64,000 bases of DNA from Undibacterium sp. KW1 (GTDB lineage Bacteria; Pseudomonadota; Gammaproteobacteria; Burkholderiales; Burkholderiaceae_D): positions 930,001-994,000 of the forward strand of contig NZ_AP018439.1 in the NCBI RefSeq assembly GCF_009937955.1, given 5' to 3'. A program made the position numbers and the translations under genes. The notes below the pieces were generated by a model, which made no database searches, was not told the origin of the DNA, and was given only the letters and a program-made list of their open reading frames with translations. Below, piece after piece: positions 44,087-54,726 of this stretch (its first letter is position 1; the number at the start of each line of letters is the position of its first letter).

Positions 44087-44604
44087 CTACCACGACGATT
44101 AATGCTGCCCAGCTTGATGCAGAAACCCTGTATCAGCAGCTACTGGAGCAAATCAGGCCACATGCGCTGGCACAAGACAAATTGGCCATCGTTGGCATTT
44201 ACTCCGGCGGTGCCTGGATAGCGGAGCGCCTGGTGCAAGACCTGGGCTTACCGAATAAAGCAGGTCGTATTGATGTGTCTTTTTACCGCGACGACTATGC
44301 CGCCAAAGGCCTGCATGCCGAAGTCAAACCTACGCAAATTCCTTTCGATGTCGATGGTGCACAAATCATTCTGGTAGATGATGTGTTATATACAGGCCGC
44401 ACCACCCGTGCCGCCATCAATGAATTATTTGATTATGGCCGTCCGGCCCGCATCATGCTGGCTACCCTGGTAGATCGCGGTGGCCGCGAATTGCCGGTGG
44501 CTGCTGATTTTGTAGCCCATACCGCCTCATTTGAACCCGCCGTCTCTGTCAATCTGCAACGTGCAGTTGATGGCACTTTCAGCATCTCTGTCGATCATGC
44601 ATAA
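44083..44604 (+). CDS. pyrR: PyrR, uracil phosphoribosyltransferase / pyrimidine operon regulator
   Basis: The 173-residue type I phosphoribosyltransferase carries the PRPP loop [16 protein letters not shown] and [13 protein letters not shown]. In Gram-positive bacteria PyrR binds pyr mRNA; in proteobacteria its regulatory role is less clear, and salvage activity may dominate. I see no attenuator structure in the short overlaps here. It overlaps ruvX by four bases and pyrB by eight. Confidence 0.92.
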   Translation: MTTTTINAAQLDAETLYQQLLEQIRPHALAQDKLAIVGIYSGGAWIAERLVQDLGLPNKAGRIDVSFYRDDYAAKGLHAEVKPTQIPFDVDGAQIILVDDVLYTGRTTRAAINELFDYGRPARIMLATLVDRGGRELPVAADFVAHTASFEPAVSVNLQRAVDGTFSISVDHA

Positions 44605-45568
44605 TCCCCAGCTCAATAAACACGGTGAACTCCAGCATTTGCTGACGATAGACGGCTTGCCAAAAGCCATCGTCAACCATATTCTCGATACCGCATCTTC
44701 CTTCGTCAGCGTCAGCGACAGGGAAGTTAAAAAAGTGCCGCTGATGCGTGGCAAAAGTGTCTTCAATCTGTTCTTTGAAAACTCTACCCGCACACGCACG
44801 ACGTTCGAGATTGCCTCCAAGCGCTTGTCGGCAGATGTCATCAATCTCAATATCGCCGCTTCCAGTACCAGCAAGGGTGAATCCCTGCTCGACACCATCG
44901 ACAATCTGGCCGCCATGCATGCCGACATGTTTGTCGTGCGTCATGCCACTTCAGGCGCACCTTTCCTGATCGCCAAGCATCTGAACGACACCAAACAGCA
45001 CCATGTACACGTGGTAAATGCCGGTGATGGCCGCCATGCTCACCCCACCCAGGGTTTGCTGGACATGTACACCATACGCCACTACAAAAAAGACTTCACC
45101 AATCTGACAGTCGCCATTGTCGGTGACGTCTTGCATAGTCGAGTCGCCCGTTCTGATATCCATGCATTGACCATGCTGGGTGTGCCGGAAGTACGTGTGA
45201 TAGGCCCACGTACCCTGTTGCCCGGTGGTCTGGAACAAATGGGTGTGCGAGTGTTCAATAACATGGATGAAGGTCTCAAAGGTGTCGATGTCATCATCAT
45301 GCTGCGCTTGCAAAATGAACGCATGAGCGGTGCCTTGCTGCCTTCTGCACAAGAATATTTCAAGAGCTATGGCCTGACACCTGAACGTCTGGCCTTGGCA
45401 AAATCAGACGCCATCGTCATGCATCCCGGCCCCATGAACCGTGGTGTGGAAATTGATTCTGCCGTGGCCGATGGCCCGCAGGCAGTGATACTGCCGCAAG
45501 TGACTTTTGGTATCGCCGTGCGCATGGCTGTCATGAGCATCGTTGCAGGCAACAGCGGCGGGGCATGA
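44597..45568 (+). CDS. pyrB: Aspartate carbamoyltransferase catalytic subunit
   Basis: The start at 44597 overlaps the pyrR end; longer in-frame starts lie deep inside pyrR. The 323-residue enzyme has the carbamoyl-phosphate motif [12 protein letters not shown], then [16 protein letters not shown] and H-P-G-P-M-N-R-G. It makes carbamoyl-aspartate, the committed step of pyrimidine synthesis. No pyrI regulatory subunit is present; in this class the PyrC' partner encoded next forms the holoenzyme with PyrB. Confidence 0.95.
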   Translation: MHNPQLNKHGELQHLLTIDGLPKAIVNHILDTASSFVSVSDREVKKVPLMRGKSVFNLFFENSTRTRTTFEIASKRLSADVINLNIAASSTSKGESLLDTIDNLAAMHADMFVVRHATSGAPFLIAKHLNDTKQHHVHVVNAGDGRHAHPTQGLLDMYTIRHYKKDFTNLTVAIVGDVLHSRVARSDIHALTMLGVPEVRVIGPRTLLPGGLEQMGVRVFNNMDEGLKGVDVIIMLRLQNERMSGALLPSAQEYFKSYGLTPERLALAKSDAIVMHPGPMNRGVEIDSAVADGPQAVILPQVTFGIAVRMAVMSIVAGNSGGA

Positions 45569-45575
45569 GGAGAAT

Positions 45576-46862
45576 ATGAAGATACATATCAAAAATGGCC
45601 GCGTGATTGACCCGGCAAGTGCTAGCGATGCAGTACATGACGTGTTTATTGCTGCAGGCAAGATCGTCGCTATAGGTCAGGCACCTGCCGACTTTGTCGC
45701 CAATAAAACTGTTGATGCAACAGGTTTGATCGTTGCCCCTGGTCTGGTCGATCTGAGTGCCCGCCTGCGTGAGCCTGGTTTTGAATACAAGGCCACGCTG
45801 GAATCTGAATTACAGGCCGCCATGCGCGGCGGCGTCACCAGTCTGGTGTGCCCGCCAGATACTGACCCTGTGCTTGATGAATCAGGCCTGGTAGAAATGC
45901 TCAAGCAAAGAGCGCGCATGCAAAACAAGGCCCACGTTTATCCGCTAGGGGCGTTGACTGTCGGTCTGAAGGGCGAATCCCTGACCGAGATGGCTGAGTT
46001 GACTCAGGCTGGCTGCATAGGTTTTTCACAGGCTGAAGAAACCATCGCCAATACCAATACCCTGCAGAGGGCTTTGGATTACGCTGCCACCTTTGGTTTC
46101 ACCGTCTGGCTGCGTCCGCAAGATGCCTACATAGGCCAGGGCGGTGTCGCCCACAGCGGCCCGCTGGCTTCACGCCTGGGTTTGTCTGGCGTGCCTGTCA
46201 TGGCCGAGACGATAGCCCTGCATACCCTGTTTGAACTCATGCGTGCCACTGGCGCCAAAGTGCATCTGTGTCGCATCTCTTCTGCCGCAGGTCTTGAGTT
46301 GATACGCAAGGCCAAGAAAGAGGGCTTGCCGCTCACCTGTGACGTTGGTGCTCACCATGTGCATCTGACGGACGCTGATATTGGTTACTTCGATTCCAAC
46401 GCCCGCCTGACCCCGCCTTTACGCAGCCAGCGTGACCGCGATGCCATTTCTGCGGCATTGAAAGACGGCACCATCGATGCGATATGCTCAGACCATACAC
46501 CGGTCGACGATGATGAAAAATTGCTGCCCTTTGCTGAGGCCTCACCCGGTGCCACCGGCCTGGAATTATTGTTGTCACTGGCGCTGAAATGGGCAGAAGA
46601 CAGCCGTGGTGACGTCAGCTTGATGCTGGCACTGTCCAAGATCAGCCAGCATGCCGCCAGAGTAGCAGGTGTGCCCGCCGGACAAATCGCCGTAGGCCAG
46701 GCAGCCGATATCTGTATCTTTGATCCTGTCACACGCTGGAAGGTAGAAGCCAAAGCCCTCGCCAGCCAGGGCAAGCACACGCCTTTCCTGGGTTATGAAT
46801 TGCCAGGCGTGGTCAAGGCCACGATAGTGTCAGGGCATATTGCGTTTGATGCGCTTCATTGA
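45576..46862 (+). CDS. Dihydroorotase-like PyrC' (probably non-catalytic ATCase partner)
   Basis: The start at 45576 has GAGGAGAAT. The 428-residue amidohydrolase-fold protein is collinear with type I dihydroorotase but lacks the metal H-x-H. After P-G-L-V-D-L it reads S61-A-R63-L-R-E-P-G where active enzymes have H-V-H-L-R-E-P-G. The later H-V-S motif is L-C-R-I-S-S. Catalysis of carbamoyl-aspartate cyclisation is therefore unlikely. In Pseudomonas such a PyrC' (PyrX) is needed to assemble the PyrB dodecamer, and adjacency to pyrB supports that role. A catalytic pyrC is expected elsewhere in the genome. Confidence 0.88.
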   Translation: MKIHIKNGRVIDPASASDAVHDVFIAAGKIVAIGQAPADFVANKTVDATGLIVAPGLVDLSARLREPGFEYKATLESELQAAMRGGVTSLVCPPDTDPVLDESGLVEMLKQRARMQNKAHVYPLGALTVGLKGESLTEMAELTQAGCIGFSQAEETIANTNTLQRALDYAATFGFTVWLRPQDAYIGQGGVAHSGPLASRLGLSGVPVMAETIALHTLFELMRATGAKVHLCRISSAAGLELIRKAKKEGLPLTCDVGAHHVHLTDADIGYFDSNARLTPPLRSQRDRDAISAALKDGTIDAICSDHTPVDDDEKLLPFAEASPGATGLELLLSLALKWAEDSRGDVSLMLALSKISQHAARVAGVPAGQIAVGQAADICIFDPVTRWKVEAKALASQGKHTPFLGYELPGVVKATIVSGHIAFDALH

Positions 46863-47027
46863 ATCTGATTCGATTCAATCAGCTAAATCAGTGATTTTTT
46901 TGAGACTGATGTAGTCGCGTTATTGGGTAATAAAATGATTTTCTGGGAGTATGGTTCACCGTACTCCCGTTTGTTTTATTGCGATTTGAATTTTTATCTT
47001 AGCCTTTGTGGGCATGGGCGTTTGGGC

Positions 47028-47762
47028 ATGATCGTTTGGCATTTTTTCCGGATATTTCTCCATCTTACGGCAGGTCTGCTGACTTGTGCATTGATTTTTC
47101 CGTTTTCTTCTGATGCCAGGCGTGACTATCTGGTACGCCGCTGGTCGGTAAAATTACTGGCCATCTGTACTGTGGATGTGGCTTTCAAGGATAAAAGCGA
47201 GGGGGCTGTGAATCCGTCGGCGATGATCGTTTCCAACCATGTGTCATGGCTGGATATTTTTGTCATCAATACCCTGCATCCTTGCCACTTCGTCGCCAAG
47301 TCTGACATCCGCAACTGGCCTTTGCTGGGCTGGTTATGTGAAAAGGCTGGTACAATTTTTCTGGTGCGCGGCAGGCAGCGCGACGTGCGCCGTATTTACG
47401 AAGGCCTGGTACATCAGATAGAAGCAGGCAAGCGCATTGCTTTTTTTCCCGAGGGTACGACGGCAGCGCAAGGTAATCTATTATCCTTTCATGCCAACCT
47501 GTTTGAAGCGGCAATAGAAGCACATGTACCTGTGCAACCCTTTGTTGTGCGCTATCTTGATGCGCAGGGGCAGCTTCACCCTGCCGCTGATTTTATTGGT
47601 GACATGACTTTTGCAGAAAGCATGCGCATCATCCTGCTGGCACCGCGCATGACGGCAGAACTGGTACGCTTGCCTGCGATTCCTACCGAAGGTGCGCACC
47701 GCAGGGAAGTGGCGCAAGTGGCGCGTGCAGCGGTGATGAAAGAACTGGGAATAAGCGAGTAA
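47028..47762 (+). CDS. plsC: 1-acyl-sn-glycerol-3-phosphate acyltransferase (PlsC family)
   Basis: The start at 47028 places the N-terminal membrane helix at the beginning (F-R-I-F-L-H-L-T-A-G-L-L); a longer frame adds sequence unlike the family. The 244-residue protein has the H-x4-D motif N-H-V-S-W-L-D (H71, D76) and the F-F-P-E-G-T-T acyl-acceptor motif. It adds the second acyl chain to form phosphatidic acid at the inner membrane, or acylates a related lipid such as ornithine lipid. It ends 3 bp from the apaH stop. Confidence 0.88.
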   Translation: MIVWHFFRIFLHLTAGLLTCALIFPFSSDARRDYLVRRWSVKLLAICTVDVAFKDKSEGAVNPSAMIVSNHVSWLDIFVINTLHPCHFVAKSDIRNWPLLGWLCEKAGTIFLVRGRQRDVRRIYEGLVHQIEAGKRIAFFPEGTTAAQGNLLSFHANLFEAAIEAHVPVQPFVVRYLDAQGQLHPAADFIGDMTFAESMRIILLAPRMTAELVRLPAIPTEGAHRREVAQVARAAVMKELGISE

Positions 47763-47765
47763 GGC

Positions 47766-48590
47766 TTAACCCGGTTTTTGTTGCTGCGGACAATCTATCT
47801 GTACGACTTGCCTGTCTTCCAGCGCAACGGCAGTCAGTTTACCACCCCAGACGCAGCCGGTATCCAGGCTGATCAGATTGTCACGCAAGATCAGGCCCAG
47901 GGTGGACCAGTGACCAAATACCAGCGTGTTTTTTTCACTGGCACGTGACAGATCAAACCAGGGGGCAAAGCCTTGCGGTGCGCTTTCCAGGCCATCCTTG
48001 CTGTCAAAGTCCATGACGCCATCTGCACTGCAAAAACGCATGCGTGTCAGTGCGTTGATGATGCAGCGTAATCTGTCATAGCCTTGCAGATCATCCTGCC
48101 ATTGTGCCGGGGTATTGCCATACATATTGCGTAATAAATCCAGCCAGTGTTTACCGCGTAGCTGTGTTTCAACTTCATGCGCCAGTTTCATGGTTTGCTT
48201 TGCTGACCATTGTGGGAAGATGCCTGCATGTATCAATAAGTGCTGGTGCTGTGAAATCGCCATGGGCCGGTGTCTCAACCAGTCGAGCAATTCTTCACGG
48301 TCTGGTGCTTGCAGGATGTCGTCGAGGGTATCGCTGCGACTTGCTTTGCGTATGCCATTGGCGACAGCCAGCAAATGCAGGTCATGGTTGCCGAGTACGG
48401 ATTCTGCCCGGCCAGCGATTTGCAAATCGCGTATCAGGCGCAGGCTGGCCAGCGATTTGGGACCACGGTTAACGAGGTCACCTGCAAACAAATATTGCGC
48501 ATCTGGTTCGGTCTGCTCTATTTTTTTGAGCAGGCTTTGCAACTGGTCGGCACAGCCTTGTATATCGCCGATAAAATAAGTTATTGCCAT
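47766..48590 (-). CDS. apaH: Symmetrical bis(5'-nucleosyl)-tetraphosphatase ApaH
   Basis: The start at 48590 follows GAGGCAGCA. The 274-residue metallophosphatase has [14 protein letters not shown] and G-N-H-D-L-H, the metal-binding signature of the family. It hydrolyses Ap4A to two ADP and removes Np4 caps from RNA. It lies 7 bp downstream of hemH, on the same strand, and may be cotranscribed. Confidence 0.94.
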   Translation of the reverse strand: MAITYFIGDIQGCADQLQSLLKKIEQTEPDAQYLFAGDLVNRGPKSLASLRLIRDLQIAGRAESVLGNHDLHLLAVANGIRKASRSDTLDDILQAPDREELLDWLRHRPMAISQHQHLLIHAGIFPQWSAKQTMKLAHEVETQLRGKHWLDLLRNMYGNTPAQWQDDLQGYDRLRCIINALTRMRFCSADGVMDFDSKDGLESAPQGFAPWFDLSRASEKNTLVFGHWSTLGLILRDNLISLDTGCVWGGKLTAVALEDRQVVQIDCPQQQKPG

Positions 48591-48597
48591 TGCTGCC

Positions 48598-49704
48598 TCA
48601 GGGTTCTCCACCGAGGCGTTTCGCTTCTGCGCGGCTGATCAGGGCTTGTTGCTTTTGTTGTTCACGCACGCTGGCGGTGATCATGGTAGGCCAGCCTATC
48701 AGATGTTGCTCTGCAATTTCAGCCAGGCCGCGCATCCACGCCGGTGATTCATTCAGGCAGGGGATGTAATTGAATTCCTTGCCACCTGCTTTGAGAAAAT
48801 CGGTCTTCACTTCCATGGCGATTTCTTCCAGAGTTTCCAGGCAGTCAGCGATAAAGCCGGGGCAAATCACGTCTATGCGTTTAACGCCCTCTTTGGCCAG
48901 CTTTGCCACGGTGGGTGCCGTGTAAGGTTGCAGCCATTCTGCCCGGCCCAGGCGTGACTGGAAGGTGACTACGTAATCATCCTTGCCCAGCCCCAGTTTT
49001 TCTGCGAGCAGCCTTGCGGTTTTATAACATTCGCAATGGTAGGCATCGCCACGCAATAAAAAGGCTTTGGGCAAACCATGGAAACTCATGACCAGTTTGT
49101 CCGGGCGACCATGGCTTTGCCAGTGATCCATGACCGACACGCGCAAAGCCTGTATATAACCATCATGGTCATGATAATTCTTGACGAAGCGCAGTTCAGG
49201 CATGTTCCTGACTTGCTGGTAATGCTGAACGACAGCGTCAAAATTGGAAGCAGTCGTCGTGGCAGAATATTGTGGATAGGCTGGCAGTATCAATATGCGT
49301 TCACAGCCTTCTTCTTTTAGTTTTTGCAAGACATCAGGGATGGATGGCGAGCCATACCGCATGGCATAGGCAACCTGCACTTCATGCCCACGTTCACCCA
49401 GATAGCCTTTCAATAACGCTGCCTGTTTTTGCGTATGTATTTTCAGTGGTGAACCATCCTTGGTCCAGACCGAGGCGTATTTCTTTGCTGACTGACCAGA
49501 ACGGAAGGGCAGGATAATCCCATGCAAGATCATCCACCAGATCGGGCGCGGCACTTCAACCACGCGCCTGTCCCATAAAAATTGTTTGAGATAACGGCGA
49601 ACTGCCGACGTTGTCGGTGCATCTGGTGTGCCCAGGTTGATCAGCACCACGGCTGTCTTGGCGATTTTGCCGTGTGAATATTCAGGTTCTTTAAGGAAGC
49701 GCAT
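48598..49704 (-). CDS. hemH: Ferrochelatase
   Basis: The 368-residue enzyme shows [28 protein letters not shown] (catalytic His region, here M-S-F-H-G-L-P) and [15 protein letters not shown]. It inserts ferrous iron into protoporphyrin IX, the last step of heme synthesis. The gene is collinear with recN upstream and apaH downstream, a compact minus-strand string. Confidence 0.95.
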   Translation of the reverse strand: MRFLKEPEYSHGKIAKTAVVLINLGTPDAPTTSAVRRYLKQFLWDRRVVEVPRPIWWMILHGIILPFRSGQSAKKYASVWTKDGSPLKIHTQKQAALLKGYLGERGHEVQVAYAMRYGSPSIPDVLQKLKEEGCERILILPAYPQYSATTTASNFDAVVQHYQQVRNMPELRFVKNYHDHDGYIQALRVSVMDHWQSHGRPDKLVMSFHGLPKAFLLRGDAYHCECYKTARLLAEKLGLGKDDYVVTFQSRLGRAEWLQPYTAPTVAKLAKEGVKRIDVICPGFIADCLETLEEIAMEVKTDFLKAGGKEFNYIPCLNESPAWMRGLAEIAEQHLIGWPTMITASVREQQKQQALISRAEAKRLGGEP

Positions 49705-49718
49705 GATGTATTTTTTTC

Positions 49719-51365
49719 TTAAGATGCCAATAATTCTCTGGCGTGTTTGCGCGTAGTCGCCGTAATTTCTATGCCGCCCAGCATGCGGGCGATTTCTTCC
49801 ACTCTTTGTTTATTATCGAGTGCTTCTATCTGTGAAACGGTTTTGCCATTCTGGTTGGCCTTGCTGACCTGGAAGTGCTGGTTTGCCTGGCTGGCTACTT
49901 GCGGCAGATGCGTAACGCACAAGACTTGCCGGTCCTGGCCAAGTCGTTTCAGCAAGCGCCCAACCACTTCAGCCACGCCACCACCTATGCCACTATCCAC
50001 TTCATCAAATATGAGGGTAGGAGTGGCAGTAGCGCAAGAGGTGATGACAGAAATCGCCAGTGATATACGCGCCAGCTCACCACCAGATGCCACCTTGGCC
50101 AGCGGCCTTGCCTGCACACCGGCATGGCCTGCCACCAGGAACTCCACCTGTTCCAGGCCATAGGCGGCAGGTTCCACAGGATTGAGTGCAACAGAGAAAC
50201 TGCCGCCACTCATGCTCAGGTCTTGCATTGCGGTAGTGACTGCCGCGCCCAGATCCGTGGCAACTTTTTGTCTGGCCTTGCTGAGTTTTTGTGCTGTTTG
50301 TAGGTAAGCCAGCCTGGCTTTTTCTTCCTGTGCTTTCAGGGCGTCCATGTCAGTCGCATTGGATAGCTGTGCCAACTGGGCTGATAGCGTGGCAAATTCT
50401 TCGTGCAATTTTTCAGGGGCAACGTGAAAGCGTCTTGCTGTAGTGTGTATCGCTTCCACGCGGTTTTCGACTTCGCGCAGACGGGCCGGGTCGAGTTCTG
50501 TGCGGCTCAGGTAGTCGTTGATTGCGTAGGTGGTTTCCTGCAAATTGATGCAGGCAGATTCCAGCGCATCGGTGACGGGCTTGAGTGCGGCATCATAATC
50601 GAGCAGTTTCAAGAGTTTTTGCTGAATGGCACTCAACTGTGACAGGACCGGATGTTCGGATTCCGATATCAATGCTGCTGCTTCCTGCGCACCTTCGAGC
50701 AGGCTGGCGGCGTGAGCCAGGCGGCTGTGCTCCTGGCTGATGCTTTCCCATTCACCGGGTTTGATCTGCAATTTATCGAGTTCGCCGACCTGCCATTCCA
50801 GACGCTCGCGTTCTTGCAAGACACTCTTGGCATTTGTTTCAAATTCTTCGCGTTGCTTGCTGATATTGCGCCAGGCACGGTAGCGCAAACCAACTTCTGC
50901 AACTTGCTCTTGCAAGCCACCTTGCATGTCCAGCAAGTCGCGCTGTGCTTCGGTTTTCAACAATGATTGGTGCGCATGCTGCCCGTGGATATCCACCAGC
51001 ATGTCGCCTATCTCGCGCAATTGCCCTGCAGTGGCGGTGATGCCATTGATCCAGGCCTTGGAACGGCCTGCATTATCGATGGTACGACGCAAGATCAGCG
51101 GCTGATCCTGGTCAAAGAATTCATGTTCTTTGAGCCAGGCGGCGAGTGTTTCATTGACGGCAAATTCTGCGCTGATATCAGTCTTGCTGGCAGACTCGCG
51201 CACCATGCTGGCGTCACCCCGGCCACCCAGGGCCAGTGTCAGGGCATCAATCAGAATGGACTTACCCGCACCGGTTTCACCGGTCAGTACACTGAAGCCT
51301 GAAGAAAATTCCAGCTCCAGCGTATCAACAATGACAAAATCTCGTATGGCAAGCGTGCGCAACAT
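49719..51365 (-). CDS. recN: DNA repair protein RecN
   Basis: The 548-residue SMC-like ATPase has Walker A G-E-T-G-A-G-K-S (29-36), two long coiled-coil arms (about 155-370) and the C-terminal signature with Walker B (T-L-I-F-D-E-V-D-S-G-I-G-G) and T-H-L-P-Q-V-A. It acts at double-strand breaks. In many bacteria recN is LexA controlled; no CTGT-N8-ACAG site was found upstream, only a different palindrome at 51423-51438. Confidence 0.95.
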   Translation of the reverse strand: MLRTLAIRDFVIVDTLELEFSSGFSVLTGETGAGKSILIDALTLALGGRGDASMVRESASKTDISAEFAVNETLAAWLKEHEFFDQDQPLILRRTIDNAGRSKAWINGITATAGQLREIGDMLVDIHGQHAHQSLLKTEAQRDLLDMQGGLQEQVAEVGLRYRAWRNISKQREEFETNAKSVLQERERLEWQVGELDKLQIKPGEWESISQEHSRLAHAASLLEGAQEAAALISESEHPVLSQLSAIQQKLLKLLDYDAALKPVTDALESACINLQETTYAINDYLSRTELDPARLREVENRVEAIHTTARRFHVAPEKLHEEFATLSAQLAQLSNATDMDALKAQEEKARLAYLQTAQKLSKARQKVATDLGAAVTTAMQDLSMSGGSFSVALNPVEPAAYGLEQVEFLVAGHAGVQARPLAKVASGGELARISLAISVITSCATATPTLIFDEVDSGIGGGVAEVVGRLLKRLGQDRQVLCVTHLPQVASQANQHFQVSKANQNGKTVSQIEALDNKQRVEEIARMLGGIEITATTRKHARELLAS

Positions 51366-51422
51366 AATGGGCAGACATGAAGGAATTTGTTAAGAAAATG
51401 GTGCCGGAAAGTACCAGCCAGC

Positions 51423-51438
51423 ATAGCGAAATCGCTAT
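51423..51438. promoter_or_regulatory. 16-bp perfect palindrome upstream of recN
   Basis: atagcga-aa-tcgctat is an exact 7+2+7 inverted repeat, 58 bp upstream of the recN start in the nadK-recN gap. It could bind a regulator or form a small hairpin. It does not resemble a LexA site. Confidence 0.4.
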
Positions 51439-51486
51439 TCTAGCAACAGCCTGTGACTTCTGTGTTCGTAAGAGTGGGCGAAAAAA

Positions 51487-52380
51487 TTAATTCAGCGCAC
51501 CCTCTACCGATGGATATTCATTCCAGTGCAGTTTCTCACGCAAGGTGTTGTAATAATTCCAGCCAGGAGGATGCAGGAAGGTCACCGTATGGGCAGAACG
51601 GTTGACGATAATCCTGTCCTGATGCTGCAGGCTGGCAAAATTTTGCATATCAAAATTCAGGCTGATATCGCGGCCAGCCACGATGGTGATGACGATTTCG
51701 CTACTGTCTGGCAAGACAATGGGCCGGTTCGACAACGCATGCGGCGCAATCGGAACCATTGCAATGCCTGACAGGCTTGGGTGTAGCAGCGGGCCACCGG
51801 CAGAAAGGGCATAGGCAGTGGAGCCAGTCGGCGTCGAGACGATGAGACCGTCCGAGCGCTGGTTGTACATGAAGTGTCCATCTACCTCTACCCGCAATTC
51901 CACCATGCCTGAGCCTGCACCGCGCGAGACCACGATATCATTGAAAGCCACGCCACTGAAAATCTGGTTGCCATCGCGGGTCACGATGGCCTGCAACAGG
52001 CTGCGGCGCTCAGACACATATTTGCCATCCAGCATTTCGGTGATGACAGGGATCATACGGCCAAGCGCAATATCGGTGATGAAACCCAGCCTGCCCTGGT
52101 TGATGCCAATCAGAGGAATATTGTAGGGTGCCAGTTGCCGTGCTATGCCCAGCATGGTGCCATCGCCACCCACTACGATGGCGACATCGGCCAGCTTGCC
52201 TATCTCAGGCACAGGCATGCTGCTGAATTCGCTCAACTGCAGGTATTGCGCTGTTTCTGCCTCGATGACGACGCGGTGTCCCGCACTCGCGAGAAAATTG
52301 GCCAGTTCTTTAATCGAGTCAGCAATGCCTGTCGCATTCGATTTTCCAACAAGTGCAATGGTTTTGGCCTGTATTGTCAT
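51487..52380 (-). CDS. nadK: NAD kinase
   Basis: The 297-residue enzyme has the G-G-D-G-T motif (71-75), [19 protein letters not shown] and [16 protein letters not shown]. It phosphorylates NAD to NADP. ATG 52380 is chosen; a Met two codons upstream is equally possible and neither has a strong ribosome site. It is divergent from the HAD gene and upstream of recN. Confidence 0.95.
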   Translation of the reverse strand: MTIQAKTIALVGKSNATGIADSIKELANFLASAGHRVVIEAETAQYLQLSEFSSMPVPEIGKLADVAIVVGGDGTMLGIARQLAPYNIPLIGINQGRLGFITDIALGRMIPVITEMLDGKYVSERRSLLQAIVTRDGNQIFSGVAFNDIVVSRGAGSGMVELRVEVDGHFMYNQRSDGLIVSTPTGSTAYALSAGGPLLHPSLSGIAMVPIAPHALSNRPIVLPDSSEIVITIVAGRDISLNFDMQNFASLQHQDRIIVNRSAHTVTFLHPPGWNYYNTLREKLHWNEYPSVEGALN

Positions 52381-52455
52381 AAACAAAGGTAGGGTGACAT
52401 GATGCCTGAGATTAGAACATAATTAGGGCATCTATGAATGGAATGAGTGCTCTTT

Positions 52456-53142
52456 ATGGCAATTAAAGCAGTTTTGCTGGACCTCGATGATACTTTGTGG
52501 CCGGTTGCACCGGTTATTCGTCATGCTGAATCAGTCTTGCAGCAATGGTTGCATGAACATGCACCCGTGGTTGCGCAAAATTACAATGTAGAAAAATTGC
52601 GTGAACGCAGGAATGTGCTGGTAGCCAGCGACCAGCGTTTTCAATATGATTTATGGGCCTTGCGCCATACCTTGCTGAAACAGGTGTTTGATGAACATGG
52701 GGTCGCTGCCGAAAAAGCCGATCAGGCCATGGCCGTTTTTGCCGACGCCCGTAACAAAGTCGATTTGTACAGCGATGTCAAGCCCGCCTTGCAGGCTTTG
52801 CAAGAAAAACTGCTCCTGGGCACTGTCTCGAATGGTTTTGCCGATTTGCAGGCGATAGGCCTGGCGCATCATTTCAAGGTGTCTATCGCGGCCTATCGTT
52901 TTGGCTGTGCCAAACCTGATTCAAGGATATTTCTGGCCGCTTGCCAGGAGTTGGGGCTGAAACCTGGAGAAGTATTATATGTAGGCGATGATTTATTGCT
53001 GGATGTGCAAGGTGCGCAACAGGCAGGATTAAAAGGCGGCTGGATGAACCGTCAGGGTTTAAAAATTGAAGATGAGCGCCATCTGCATATCAAGCCGGAT
53101 GCAGAATTTGCCAATCTGCATGACCTGACTCTATGGCTATGA
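52456..53142 (+). CDS. HAD-superfamily hydrolase (subclass IA)
   Basis: The 228-residue phosphatase-like protein has motif I L-L-D-L-D-D-T-L-W at its start (nucleophile in D-L-D-D), motif II T-V-S-N-G-F, Lys in C-A-K-P-D-S-R-I-F and motif IV Y-V-G-D-D-L-L-L-D-V-Q-G-A. Subclass IA members dephosphorylate small metabolites such as nucleotides or sugars; the substrate is unknown. It lies between nadK and hrcA, 44 bp before hrcA and on the same strand. Confidence 0.9.
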   Translation: MAIKAVLLDLDDTLWPVAPVIRHAESVLQQWLHEHAPVVAQNYNVEKLRERRNVLVASDQRFQYDLWALRHTLLKQVFDEHGVAAEKADQAMAVFADARNKVDLYSDVKPALQALQEKLLLGTVSNGFADLQAIGLAHHFKVSIAAYRFGCAKPDSRIFLAACQELGLKPGEVLYVGDDLLLDVQGAQQAGLKGGWMNRQGLKIEDERHLHIKPDAEFANLHDLTLWL

Positions 53143-53186
53143 ATTTTTCTATGTTCATGTCAGTCATGAACGCATAAAATGAAACC

Positions 53187-54218
53187 ATGCAACTAGATAT
53201 CCGCGCACAAACTTTATTAAAAGCCCTGGTCGAGCGTTATATCGCTGATGGCCAGCCTGTAGGTTCCCGCGCCTTGTCCAAAATATCCGGCCTGGAATTA
53301 TCCCCGGCGACGATACGTAACGTCATGGCTGACCTGGAAGAAATGGGCTTTGTAGCGAGCCCGCATACTTCTGCTGGTCGTATCCCTACCCCCAGAGGCT
53401 ACCGCGTTTTTGTCGATAAATTGCTTACTGTGCAAGACATCAATGCTACGGGCATGGATACACGCCTGCAATCCAGCTTGCAATCGAATATGAACGCGCA
53501 GTCGCCGCAAAAGCTGATTACCAATGCGGCACAAATCTTGTCGTCTCTGTCACAATTTGCCGGTGTCGTCATGACACCACGTACAGAGTCGATTTTTCAG
53601 CAGGTTGAATTTTTGCGTTTGTCTGAAAAACGCATCTTGCTTGTGGTCGTCACACCGGGTGGAGAAGTCCATAACCGCCTTTTGTTGACGGATGTCGATT
53701 ACACACCGACACAATTGGTGCAGGCCGCCAATTACTTGAACCAGAATTTTGGCGGTTTGAGTTTTACCGATGCGCGTTCCCGCATCAATAATGAGTTGCG
53801 GCAACTGCAGAATGATATGACCAGGCTTATGCAGGCCGCTGTTGAAGCAGGTAGTAGTGCCATGGATGAAGATAATGACGAAGTTGTTATCTCTGGTGAG
53901 CGCAATCTGCTGAATGTGCAAGACCTGTCATCAAATATGGGTTCATTGCGCAAATTGTTTGACATGTTTGAACAAAAAAACAGTCTCATGCAGCTACTGG
54001 ATGTATCCAGCAAGGCAACAGGTGTGCAGATTTTTATCGGTGGCGATTCGCAACTGGTACCTATGGAGGAAATGAGCATAGTCACTGCCCCTTATGAGGT
54101 GAATGGCAAGATAGTTGGAACCCTAGGCGTAATTGGGCCTACACGTATGGCGTATGAGAGAGTGATACCGATCGTGGACATCACGTCAAAATTATTATCT
54201 AATGCCTTAAGTCAATAA
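53187..54218 (+). CDS. hrcA: Heat-inducible transcription repressor HrcA
   Basis: The 343-residue repressor has an N-terminal winged helix ([21 protein letters not shown] and [14 protein letters not shown]). The HrcA-specific domain follows, with H-T-S-A-G-R-I-P-T and G-G-E-V-H-N-R. It represses groE and dnaK heat-shock genes through CIRCE elements with GroEL as co-factor. No CIRCE repeat is evident just upstream of its own gene, so autoregulation is not shown. Confidence 0.95.
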   Translation: MQLDIRAQTLLKALVERYIADGQPVGSRALSKISGLELSPATIRNVMADLEEMGFVASPHTSAGRIPTPRGYRVFVDKLLTVQDINATGMDTRLQSSLQSNMNAQSPQKLITNAAQILSSLSQFAGVVMTPRTESIFQQVEFLRLSEKRILLVVVTPGGEVHNRLLLTDVDYTPTQLVQAANYLNQNFGGLSFTDARSRINNELRQLQNDMTRLMQAAVEAGSSAMDEDNDEVVISGERNLLNVQDLSSNMGSLRKLFDMFEQKNSLMQLLDVSSKATGVQIFIGGDSQLVPMEEMSIVTAPYEVNGKIVGTLGVIGPTRMAYERVIPIVDITSKLLSNALSQ

Positions 54219-54275
54219 GACTGGGTATGAACTGGCGAAGCAGGGTGGCACACATTCATCCGGAGCAGGGTTGCT

Positions 54276-54659
54276 ATGGAAAAGAAAAACGCAAAGATTT
54301 TGTTAATTGATGACAATGACGTAACCCGCGAGGTGCTCAGGGTCATCCTGAGGAGCGAGGGGTATCATGTTGTTGGAGAAGCAACTGACGGCGGCAGTGG
54401 TTTGGAACTTGCTTTGAAGTTGAAGCCAGATTTGATCTTGCTGGATATCGTCATGCCCAAGATCAGTGGCACTGAAATTTTGCCACGTATCAGGGAACTG
54501 CTGCCAGAGACAAGGGTGCTCATGGTGACAGCCAATAAGGATCAGGATACGATTACCGAGGTGGTTAAAACTGGCATACACGGCTATATCCTCAAGCCAT
54601 TCAATGCACAGAAGATCATAGACACAGTGGAAGCAGTGGTAGCAAAGATCAATAGGTAG
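54276..54659 (+). CDS. Orphan CheY-like response regulator
   Basis: The 127-residue single receiver domain has L-L-I-D-D-N-D-V-T-R, phosphoacceptor D57 in L-L-D-I-V-M-P-K-I-S-G-T-E, Thr in M-V-T-A-N-K and Lys in Y-I-L-K-P-F. There is no output domain and no kinase nearby. It may serve a distant chemosensory or hybrid kinase; partners cannot be named from this window. It lies between hrcA and fur (convergent), followed by a hairpin. Confidence 0.9.
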   Translation: MEKKNAKILLIDDNDVTREVLRVILRSEGYHVVGEATDGGSGLELALKLKPDLILLDIVMPKISGTEILPRIRELLPETRVLMVTANKDQDTITEVVKTGIHGYILKPFNAQKIIDTVEAVVAKINR

Positions 54660-54667
54660 GCGGTATG

Positions 54668-54694
54668 GCGCACGGTGCAGGTAGGCCCGTGCGC
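54668..54694. terminator. Hairpin between the orphan regulator and fur
   Basis: gcgcacgg (54668-54675) pairs with ccgtgcgc (54687-54694) with an 11-base loop. It lies between convergent genes. A T tract is lacking, so termination strength is uncertain. Confidence 0.45.
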
Positions 54695-54726
54695 TTGCAA
54701 GGGGGATTTGGGACTATTTCCCTGGG

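Noticed and set aside
51366..51486. LexA box for recN
   Set aside because: The ctgtgacttctgtg segment lacks the second half ACAG of CTGT-N8-ACAG.
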